Of a stretch of 33,392 bases of DNA, positions 27,114 to 33,392 are shown in pieces; within the stretch, counting starts at the first letter, position 1, and each line of letters opens with the position of its first letter. The stretch lies in IMG/VR virus record IMGVR_UViG_3300013094_000158, positions 1 through 33,392 of that record; one strand, given 5' to 3'. Both the position numbers and the translations under genes were made by a program. A model generated the notes under the pieces. The model was not told the DNA's origin. It was given only the letters and a program-made list of their open reading frames with translations, and did not search any database. This DNA comes from a virus.

Positions 27114-28765
27114 TATTTTCCTCCTTGTACCTTATTAAAAGTATCTGTTTTGGTTGTATATTTTTGATAAAACTCCGGAGTAGCAATAGCACTTCCAGAT
27201 TCTCTGTCTGTATTTGAAGTCTTAAATTTTGTAGCATCTAGATTTTCATGATGTGCATAAGGTTCAGTAGTAGGTATACGCAACATGATGCTGTTTATAC
27301 TGCTTCCTGCCGATGCTGTTCCATCAGAACCAACAGTTGGTTCACCAGGATTATCAAATGTGCTCAACGGAGTAGGTGTTGTTGCTGCCGATGCAGAGCC
27401 AGCCGTGGCGGCTGCTGGTCCATTAAGGTTAATATTACCACCAGAAATAGTAGTATTAGCCGCACTAAGTTCCATATTACCGCCAGATGTTAATTTATTA
27501 GACCCACTTGTATTCAAATCAAATCCGCCACTAATTGTCATATTTGTTTGGCCGCCAACAGTAACATCCCATGTAGAACCAAAAGATTGTTTGTGTGCGC
27601 CTGTTATAGTTTCATCTTGTGTACCATCTACTTTTATCTTGACATTGCCGTTTACTATGGTAATTTTGTCTTTACCTATTTCGGTTTGATGTCTTCCTCC
27701 AACTTTTAGATTGAAATTCCGTTTGGCTTCAAAGTTAAAGTCTCGTCCTGCGTAAAAATTAAAATCGTGTTCACTATGCACACTAATACTGTCTTTAGCA
27801 TAGATATCAATCTTACCGTCGCTAGTTAATTCTATCCAAGCAGTTCCTCTGCTATTTGTAATATAGATAAGATCTTCACTGTTATGTAATAATATTTCAT
27901 GGCCTGTTCTAGTTCTAATTCTTACCAACTCATTATGGGGAATATCAGGTTTACCAGTATACTCGCCTTGCTCTACTGCCGCATAATCTGGAGGACCGTC
28001 CTTAGGTGTAGTCTTGCGTAAAAATTTATCATCACCGTCATCCATAACAAATGTAGTACCACCTAATCTACTTACAGGAGAATTAGGTATTAGATGTTCT
28101 AATTTACCAACTGGGCCTTGTTTTGCTCCTGGACGTTTATCTAAAGGTCCTGGAGTACTAATACCAAATACCATACTGGGTGCTTCTCTCCTAGCACTGC
28201 TGGTAGTTATTCCTCTTATATCGTCTTTTATCAGTCCTTGATGGTTTAATGCATCAGCTAAAGGATGCGTAGGTTTTTTAATCTGCGAAGGATCTGAAGG
28301 ACTATTGTTTATTTGTTTGTTGTATTCTGCTGTAGGAGCTCGTGTATATGTACCTTCAACATTATTTTGTGTTGCCGCTATACCTGGCAACATAAAATTA
28401 GCATTTTCATCTTGAACACATCCCATCCAGTAGCCTTGACGAGGATCTCCGTCAATAAAAAACACAATCACAGTGGTTCCGGGATCGGGAGGTATCATCC
28501 ACATACCATAACTTTTTTGAGTATTGTTATAATCGTTAGGATCGGCTTGAACATACTTAACACCAGTAATACCATAAAATGGACTCATATATTTTACTTG
28601 GTGGAGTTGACTTTCTGTTCCGTCGCCGCCTGCTGGTCTTAAAATTTCAACTTCTAATATACCCATATAAGTAGGGTCAAGATGGCTAACAACTCGTGCT
28701 AGAAACGGGCCTGGTTTTTGTTCTGCATCGTGCGCAGGAGCGTAGTCATAATTTTTATCTGCCAT
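27113..28765 (-). CDS. 5: gp5-like tail spike/hub protein without a lysozyme domain, 550 aa
   Basis: An OB-fold-type N-terminal domain spans about residues 20-118, ending in IDGDPRQGYWMG. A linker leads to GHEILLHNSEDLIYITNS (residues 289-306), then a triple-stranded beta-helix region at about 310-450 with short repeats (GKIDIYAKDSISVHSEHDFN; NMTISGGFDLNTSG) as in gp5 and VgrG. Gp5 forms the membrane-piercing needle at the tail tip. T4 gp5 has a lysozyme domain between the OB-fold and the helix. Here that interval (about 130-280) holds no lysozyme motif, so peptidoglycan digestion must come from another protein or be dispensable. The last ~100 residues are Ala/Ser/Thr-rich and probably flexible. 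The ATG follows the hub gene stop by 2 nt with AGGAAG upstream. Confidence 0.85.
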   Translation of the reverse strand: MADKNYDYAPAHDAEQKPGPFLARVVSHLDPTYMGILEVEILRPAGGDGTESQLHQVKYMSPFYGITGVKYVQADPNDYNNTQKSYGMWMIPPDPGTTVIVFFIDGDPRQGYWMGCVQDENANFMLPGIAATQNNVEGTYTRAPTAEYNKQINNSPSDPSQIKKPTHPLADALNHQGLIKDDIRGITTSSARREAPSMVFGISTPGPLDKRPGAKQGPVGKLEHLIPNSPVSRLGGTTFVMDDGDDKFLRKTTPKDGPPDYAAVEQGEYTGKPDIPHNELVRIRTRTGHEILLHNSEDLIYITNSRGTAWIELTSDGKIDIYAKDSISVHSEHDFNFYAGRDFNFEAKRNFNLKVGGRHQTEIGKDKITIVNGNVKIKVDGTQDETITGAHKQSFGSTWDVTVGGQTNMTISGGFDLNTSGSNKLTSGGNMELSAANTTISGGNINLNGPAAATAGSASAATTPTPLSTFDNPGEPTVGSDGTASAGSSINSIMLRIPTTEPYAHHENLDATKFKTSNTDRESGSAIATPEFYQKYTTKTDTFNKVQGGK

Positions 28766-28767
28766 CT

Positions 28768-31104
28768 TTAACTTCCTGCACTTTCGCCATCAGGGCCGTT
28801 GTATCCTGCCGGATCCCCTAGAGCTGGTGCTGTTTTATCGCCTTCGCCATCTGGGTTGTTAGGATTAACTGTACTCTCGCTAGTATTGAGAGGTTTACCA
28901 GATACTGTCATCTCTTGTGCTGGTCTTCTAAATCCAATTAAATTTTGTGTAAATTTACCTTGTTTGAAATGACTTTCAACATTATTAATACAATATAATC
29001 CGCTAAAAGCCATTACGGGTTTAGTAGTTCCAGATCCAAAATCATACATTCCAGTAGTTTGATTAATATCTATAGGAGTTCTAAAATTTACAATAATATC
29101 AACTTCACCGCTTTGATGATTTACTGTACCATCAGCATTTAGATTTTTGAATTGACTTGGAGGCGAAGTATATGTACCTGTTCCGCTTTGAATAATAAAA
29201 TAGGGATCACCAATAATTTCCATATTGAGTTGTAGCATATCAACACCGCCATTAATAGCATCGTGCCATATGCGAGCCGCTCGAGTTTTTTGATCTTCAG
29301 AACCGCCGCCGCCCTTTTTATCTGTAGCCTGTGTAGTTCCTGAATATTTTATTGTAGTAGGATTTTCTCCTAAATTACCCGAAGGAGCAGAACCTTGTTC
29401 TACAGGTTTTAGTGTTGGAACAACTTTATCTTTTGTCCCACCTTCTGCGGCAGAATTTTTATTATCTTGAGTATTTGCTAAACTACTTGCTGGCAAACTT
29501 GTACTAAAAGTTGCATTGTATTCTATATCAAATTTTATTACATCGATATTTTTGCCTGTATAGATATAATTGTATACTTTTACTGCTTGTTTTTTTAGTT
29601 CTTCGAACCCAGGTGCTCTAGTATTTGGAGGCATTATTTTACTTGTATGTGCTTCCCAAGGCACAACACGATAAACAATTAATCGAGGTTGTTTACCTGT
29701 ACCTTTCTGATAATCTCCAATATTATAAACTTGAGTGTCAATTCTCCACCATTGTCGCATACCAGTCGGAGTAACGTTTGACTCTTCAAGTGCTTTGTTT
29801 GCGTAGTCACTTTTTAACATTACCTGATTTATTGCATTTGGAATATCACTATCCTGTGTAAACTTAAATTCACTCATTTTAGGATCAATTGTATTTTTTC
29901 CTCTAATGGTAACTTGTCCTTTAGGATCATAAAGTTTATTTTCTTTACCCATGCTTGGGTCGCCTTTTTTAACTTCATCAAATGCTAATACTGCTTTTCC
30001 TAAAGGATTACATGCTGATTGAGACTGTACTAGTGTTTTATTTGTACTACTTCTAGTAAGACCTAATTTTGTAAATACTCCTTGCGCACTTGGTGCATCT
30101 ATAGGCTGAGTAGCAGATGTGTTATTTTCACTAGTAGTAGAATCTGTCGCTAGTGTGACTCCAGACGATATATCAGTTGGGAACATGATTACTATTTCGT
30201 CTGGAATTTCAACTACTTTGTCGTCTTTTAATTTTTGTAGTCTTTGATTAACAGCAACTTGTAGACTTTTTTCTCCTGTTTGCAAAACTTCTTGCACAGT
30301 TTTTCCTGCTACAGATACATCAGTTTTCAATGAAGTATACTCTGCTGTGTGAGCTTGATCGGCTTGTGCAAACGCTTCCACATTGTATGTTGCACCTTTT
30401 TCATTAACTTTCATTGTTAAATTTTGAAACTTAAAAGGTATTTTACGAGTAGTGTTAGGCACAGGCACCATAGATCCTGTTTCAGTTTCTCCTCTAAATT
30501 CAATGGTCAATAAAAATGTTGTATCTCTCCAATTACCTTTACCTTTTGTAGGTGCTACTAAATTTGCGGCTTCTTGAACTGCAATATAAAACAACCCCAT
30601 ACTATAAGGCTCTATAATGTCAAATGTAATATTTGTAACACTAGAATTTTTTCCGCCTTGACCGGTCAACACTCCATTAACTTGTAAATTATCAATATAA
30701 AAATCAAATTTACCATAGTCTGTATTAATCCTATTAGTAGGATCAGCGTTTGCTGATTTACAAATTAAAGGATACTGACTTGTATTCATATACAATGCAG
30801 GATTACTCAACTGATCGTTGGATAATGCTCCTATGCCAAGAACATAATCATAACTTGCATAGACAAACAAGGGATTAGGTAATGGTAATTGTGTCCCTGA
30901 TAGCGGTTTTATAAAACTTGATATACTTTGAAAAATACCTGATATTGCATCTCCGGCGGCACTCAACGCACTTGCAGGGCCTTGTGAAAGAAAGTTTCCA
31001 ACACTGCCTCCAATGTCAGATACTGTATCGCCTACAGCTTGAACTCCTGACTGTACAGAGGCAGTTGCTGAATCTAGTAATCCTGGTAATCCGTCAAGAC
31101 TCAT
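28768..31104 (-). CDS. Probable baseplate hub protein in the gp27 position, 778 aa
   Basis: The gene lies directly upstream of gp5, where a hub partner of the spike is expected. I call it hub-like from position and beta-rich composition, not from a clear motif. Residues 1-67 are an Ala/Gly/Ser-rich, probably amphipathic segment (SVQSGVQAVGDTVSDIGGSV), similar in style to parts of the gp48-like protein. Residues about 75-300 form a first beta domain (NPLFVYASYDYVLGIGALSN). After two low-complexity linkers (about 320-350 and 560-620), a further domain begins near ARIWHDAINGG and ends in FKQGKFTQNLIGFRRPAQEM. The tail is acidic and Gly/Pro-rich. T4 gp27 is about 390 residues, so this would be double length. 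AGGA lies about 8 nt before the ATG. It could instead be a different tail structural protein. Confidence 0.6.
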   Translation of the reverse strand: MSLDGLPGLLDSATASVQSGVQAVGDTVSDIGGSVGNFLSQGPASALSAAGDAISGIFQSISSFIKPLSGTQLPLPNPLFVYASYDYVLGIGALSNDQLSNPALYMNTSQYPLICKSANADPTNRINTDYGKFDFYIDNLQVNGVLTGQGGKNSSVTNITFDIIEPYSMGLFYIAVQEAANLVAPTKGKGNWRDTTFLLTIEFRGETETGSMVPVPNTTRKIPFKFQNLTMKVNEKGATYNVEAFAQADQAHTAEYTSLKTDVSVAGKTVQEVLQTGEKSLQVAVNQRLQKLKDDKVVEIPDEIVIMFPTDISSGVTLATDSTTSENNTSATQPIDAPSAQGVFTKLGLTRSSTNKTLVQSQSACNPLGKAVLAFDEVKKGDPSMGKENKLYDPKGQVTIRGKNTIDPKMSEFKFTQDSDIPNAINQVMLKSDYANKALEESNVTPTGMRQWWRIDTQVYNIGDYQKGTGKQPRLIVYRVVPWEAHTSKIMPPNTRAPGFEELKKQAVKVYNYIYTGKNIDVIKFDIEYNATFSTSLPASSLANTQDNKNSAAEGGTKDKVVPTLKPVEQGSAPSGNLGENPTTIKYSGTTQATDKKGGGGSEDQKTRAARIWHDAINGGVDMLQLNMEIIGDPYFIIQSGTGTYTSPPSQFKNLNADGTVNHQSGEVDIIVNFRTPIDINQTTGMYDFGSGTTKPVMAFSGLYCINNVESHFKQGKFTQNLIGFRRPAQEMTVSGKPLNTSESTVNPNNPDGEGDKTAPALGDPAGYNGPDGESAGS

Positions 31105-31105
31105 A

Positions 31106-31405
31106 TTACAATCCTAAAAATGTTGTTAGCGCTGAACCTTTTGGTATATAAATTTGTGTCCCTGGAACAAAATCTAAGATAGGATCTTGTAGTACATCTA
31201 AATTACGTTGAATAAAAACCCACCACAGTGCGGCGTCTTTATACAAGTCAAATGCCAATAAATCTGGTCTATAAGTATACTGAGGCTGAATAGTATATAA
31301 AAAATCATCAGCAGACGTTGGCACTGGTCTAATAGACAGTACATCTAAATAATTATTAGATATTGTTGTTGTAAACCAAGGACTAGCAGATTTGTATTTT
31401 GCCAT
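31106..31405 (-). CDS. 53: Baseplate wedge subunit gp53-like, 99 aa
   Basis: The core is the gp53 signature: YRPDLLAFDLYKDAALWWVF (residues 45-64) followed by NLDVLQDPILDF and PGTQIYIPKG. The end reads like a LysM-type closing strand. Gp53 is a wedge component that clamps the wedge complexes into the baseplate. I start the gene at the ATG at 31403-31405 (MAKYKSASPW), 1 nt after the gp48 stop, rather than at an in-frame TTG at 31459. That upstream stretch overlaps gp48 and adds 18 residues of poor family fit. At 99 residues it is about half of T4 gp53 (196), keeping only the conserved C-terminal part. Confidence 0.85.
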   Translation of the reverse strand: MAKYKSASPWFTTTISNNYLDVLSIRPVPTSADDFLYTIQPQYTYRPDLLAFDLYKDAALWWVFIQRNLDVLQDPILDFVPGTQIYIPKGSALTTFLGL

Positions 31406-31406
31406 A

Positions 31407-32402
31407 TTAGATGTATCCAAAACTATTATTGAGATATCCACCTTGAACAAATCTATCAAGACTGAAATTCTTCACACTATTTCTACTGTACATTGGTTGT
31501 AGACTAATAGTAAAACTACTCTTTGTTGGTACATGTGTAACTCCGCCACTTGTTGTTCCACCAAGACCTAACGACCCAGCTAATGAAGCAACTTGACCAA
31601 TACCACCCGCTATACTACTTACCGTACTAGTGATATCTGATATACCAGGAATGGCTCCACCTAATGAATCAGCAAGTCCGCCAATTGAATCGGCTACACC
31701 GTTTATCTGGCCTGCCATACTACCAACAACATTAACACCAATATAATCGCAAGTGGAATCTAGTGTAGTTGTAAAACTTGTAACTACTACTGGCACATTC
31801 TTAAACACATAGTTTCCATAACCGTTTAAGAATACAATAGGAGGAGGATTACCTGCTTTAGGATCAGATCCTGTGAACATTTTGGTAAGACTTCGTAAAT
31901 AATGTACCGCCGCGACCCAGTATAGACCTTGAGTTGGATCTTCAACGTTCATAGGTGCAGTAATTTGTATTTCACCTGGTTCGCTATTTTGAAAAGCCTT
32001 GAAAGCATAGTTAGAATGAGTGATAGGAATACTGGTATAACTGGCTTTACTGGTCATAGTGATTTGAGGAGTATACGGAAAGATTAACCCGCCCGCATCT
32101 TTTAACGGAGCAAGCACTGGACTATTCCTAAAAGCCGGCCAAGTTGGCAAGCTCATTCTAACACGCCAATCGTTAGAATTTGCATCTCCGCCAAAACTGG
32201 CCACAGCACTGAGTACATCGCCTACTGCTTCTCCTGCCGCTGGTAAATCTATGCTTCTAATAGCACTCATTACTCCGCCATTGGCATATCCAGCGCTAAT
32301 AGCACTAGATAAGTTACCGGCAACATTGATAGCATTAGTGCCCGCACCAATGATATTTTGTGAAGAAGTTATGTCTTGTATTAGATTATCGCCGAATGCC
32401 AT
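31407..32402 (-). CDS. 48: Baseplate tail-tube cap/initiator, gp48-like, 331 aa
   Basis: This is the first gene of the leftward late operon. Motifs include DWRVRMSLPTWPAFRNSPVL, GLIFPYTPQITMTSKASYTS and YWVAAVHYLRSLTKMF, followed by PPPIVFLNGYGNYVFKNVPV. These belong to the tube-cap/tube-initiator group (gp48 and gp54 in T4), which share the tube-protein fold and cap the baseplate to nucleate tail-tube growth. Two Gly/Ala/Ser-rich stretches (about residues 15-60 and 225-290) interrupt the fold. The ATG follows AAAGGAA by about 9 nt. I prefer gp48 because of its place before gp53, but gp54 cannot be excluded and no second tube-cap gene is present here. Confidence 0.7.
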   Translation of the reverse strand: MAFGDNLIQDITSSQNIIGAGTNAINVAGNLSSAISAGYANGGVMSAIRSIDLPAAGEAVGDVLSAVASFGGDANSNDWRVRMSLPTWPAFRNSPVLAPLKDAGGLIFPYTPQITMTSKASYTSIPITHSNYAFKAFQNSEPGEIQITAPMNVEDPTQGLYWVAAVHYLRSLTKMFTGSDPKAGNPPPIVFLNGYGNYVFKNVPVVVTSFTTTLDSTCDYIGVNVVGSMAGQINGVADSIGGLADSLGGAIPGISDITSTVSSIAGGIGQVASLAGSLGLGGTTSGGVTHVPTKSSFTISLQPMYSRNSVKNFSLDRFVQGGYLNNSFGYI

Positions 32403-32424
32403 AATAATATTCCTTTTGGTATAT

Positions 32425-32432
32425 TATTTATT
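32425..32432 (-). promoter_or_regulatory. Late promoter box AATAAATA before the gp48-like gene
   Basis: AATAAATA on the minus strand ends 22 nt before the gp48 ATG and matches the other two late boxes. Its upstream edge shares base 32432 with the -35 hexamer of the rightward sigma70 promoter, so the two polymerases cannot bind at the same time. Confidence 0.7.
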
Positions 32433-32460
32433 TGACTTTATTAAGTGCGTAGTTTATAAT
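32432..32460 (+). promoter_or_regulatory. Host sigma70-type promoter for the late sigma gene
   Basis: TTGACT (32432-32437) and a perfect TATAAT (32455-32460) are separated by 17 bp, one base from full consensus. Transcription should begin near 32467, about 20 nt before the sigma gene. This would allow host polymerase to express the late sigma factor and gp47 before any phage factor exists. Confidence 0.8.
32445..32454 (-). promoter_or_regulatory. Conserved 10-mer AACTACGCAC between divergent promoters
   Basis: Identical to the 10-mer at 26664-26673 and at the same 12-bp distance from its late box. Here it also occupies the spacer between -35 and -10 of the rightward sigma70 promoter, ending right against TATAAT. 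A protein bound here could help the leftward late promoter while blocking the rightward early one. Confidence 0.5.
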
Positions 32461-32486
32461 TAACCTATCAGAGGACTGAGAACAGG

Positions 32487-33314
32487 ATGACAACTAAAAT
32501 AAATTACCTAAACAACAAGGATATGTTGTTAGAAATACATAGATCAAAAAGTTCATATTGTAGCTTTACCAAACCAGAATATCACCAATATGACATAATT
32601 TTACCTAGCATAGACAAAATTAATATACGTACTATAGCAGAAGCCAAACGCAATAGAGCCAAACGTATAGGAGATTTGGATTATCAAACTCGAAAAAAAG
32701 CCGGCGAAAAAGTCAAACAAGCAGACTGTGAAGTAGACTATAAAAAGATTGCTAAAACAGATCTAGTCTTTAGGATTATGACATTTGATCATATCCCACT
32801 TAACAGTACTCGTAAAAAGAATCCCAAGAGTCTTGCTGACCATAGAGATAAGGTCAACTTTCCGCCATTCCAACATTGGAAATTTAATGACGCAGACGAA
32901 CTCGAATGTGTTGGAAAAAGTCATTGGAAAGGTGATTTAGTCAAGGGTAAGTTTGATAAAGATGCTGGCCAAATTACTAACACTTTAGCACGTATGATGT
33001 TAAAATTGTGTGAAAGGTATGCTACTCGCGGCAATGTTCGCGGTTACACATACAATGACGAAATGAAAGGACAGGCCATTTTGCAGTTAACACAAATTGG
33101 GTTACAATTTGACGAAAGTAAATCAGACAATCCGTTTGCTTATTTTACTGCGGCTGTTACTAATAGTTTTGTTCGTGTTATTAATATTGAGAAACGTAAT
33201 CAAAATATTCGTGACGACATTTTAGAAATGAATGGAATGAATCCAAGTTATAGCCGTACTGGTGCTGGAGAACATGCGGCCGCAATGAAACGAAACGAGG
33301 AAGCCGGTGAGTAA
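32487..33314 (+). CDS. 55: Late-transcription sigma factor, gp55-like, 275 aa
   Basis: The core at residues about 162-245 (ITNTLARMMLKLCERYATRG; YTYNDEMKGQAILQLTQIGL; FDESKSDNPFAYFTAAVTNS) matches the sigma region 2-like part of T4 gp55, which directs host RNA polymerase to late boxes. The N-terminal INYLNNKDML matches the start of T4 gp55 as I recall it, so I keep the first ATG over the one at 32523; GAGG lies 12 nt upstream. Between these blocks sits a Lys/Arg-rich insertion (about residues 25-155), roughly 110 residues more than T4 (185 aa in total). T4 gp55 ends in a hydrophobic sliding-clamp-binding tail. This one ends AAMKRNEEAGE with no such motif. The gene is driven by the sigma70-type promoter just upstream and overlaps gp47 by 8 nt. 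Confidence 0.9.
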   Translation: MTTKINYLNNKDMLLEIHRSKSSYCSFTKPEYHQYDIILPSIDKINIRTIAEAKRNRAKRIGDLDYQTRKKAGEKVKQADCEVDYKKIAKTDLVFRIMTFDHIPLNSTRKKNPKSLADHRDKVNFPPFQHWKFNDADELECVGKSHWKGDLVKGKFDKDAGQITNTLARMMLKLCERYATRGNVRGYTYNDEMKGQAILQLTQIGLQFDESKSDNPFAYFTAAVTNSFVRVINIEKRNQNIRDDILEMNGMNPSYSRTGAGEHAAAMKRNEEAGE

Positions 33315-33392
33315 TTTATTCAAAAAAGTAGCGTGTTTTACTGATATACATTTTGGATTGAAATCTAACAGCTCGGTACACAACCAAGACTG
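33307..33392 (+). CDS. 47: Recombination endonuclease subunit gp47-like, N-terminus only
   Basis: A GTG start at 33307-33309 opens a frame reading VSNLFKKVACFTDIHFGLKS and running off the window edge after 28 codons. FTDIHFG carries the Asp-x-His metal-binding motif that begins the metallophosphoesterase domain of SbcD/Mre11-type nucleases. In T4-like phages this is gp47, partner of gp46 in DNA-end resection for recombination-dependent replication. The start overlaps the last 8 nt of the sigma gene (GTGAGTAA), with AGGAAG about 8 nt upstream (33298-33303). Only the first motif is visible. Confidence 0.8.
   Translation, partial: MSNLFKKVACFTDIHFGLKSNSSVHNQD

Noticed and set aside
27248-27689. 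Plus-strand frames opposite gp5
   Set aside because: Composition mirrors the gp5 repeats (Ala/Pro/Val- or Cys-rich), there is no promoter, and they lie entirely within a confident gene.
32523-32525. Second ATG of the sigma gene as the true start
   Set aside because: It would remove the conserved NYLNNKDML motif found at the start of gp55.

Overview
The window is part of the genome of an AT-rich, T4-like (contractile-tailed) bacteriophage. It holds the baseplate and tail-fibre module plus the start of a divergent early gene cluster. The evidence is a run of recognisable T4-type baseplate genes on the minus strand (gp48-, gp53-, hub-, gp5-, gp25- and gp6-like). On the plus strand are a gp55-type late sigma factor and the first codons of gp47. 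The AT-rich composition, the 'large structural protein' downstream of gp6 and the style of the fibre repeats resemble marine T4-like myoviruses, such as those of cyanobacteria or SAR11. The host cannot be read from the sequence. No tRNA, CRISPR, insertion sequence or integrase was seen.

Layout, from right to left in the direction of late transcription. At 32403-32486 a compact divergent control region separates the two transcription units. Rightward, a near-consensus host sigma70 promoter (TTGACT, 17 bp, TATAAT) drives the late sigma factor gene (32487-33314) and gp47 (33307 onward, cut by the window end). Leftward, a late-type box (AATAAATA) drives a tightly packed operon: gp48-like tube cap, gp53-like wedge, a hub-type protein, gp5-like spike and gp25-like wedge. 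A second late box at 26644 starts gp6 (1155 aa), followed by a single 5610-residue giant protein (6333-23165), a repeat-rich tail fibre (987 aa) and a sedolisin-type (S53) serine peptidase (525 aa). A third late box at 1765 starts a 202-aa virion-type protein and another tail fibre that runs off the left edge.

The tube cap, hub, spike and wedge proteins would form the baseplate. The giant protein sits where T4 has gp7 and gp8, and carries a probable seven-bladed FG-GAP-like propeller and several carbohydrate-binding-like modules. The fibres would contact the host. The sedolisin, co-transcribed with a fibre, is the most unexpected gene: its Glu/Asp/Asp/Ser catalytic set and calcium-site motif are complete, but it has neither pro-domain nor signal peptide.

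The regulatory layout is also notable. All three late boxes match NATAAATA, and all have GCAC exactly 12 bp upstream. In two of them this extends to an identical 10-mer. The gp55-like sigma that would read these boxes has a roughly 110-residue insertion relative to T4 gp55 and lacks the hydrophobic C-terminal tail that in T4 contacts the sliding clamp.
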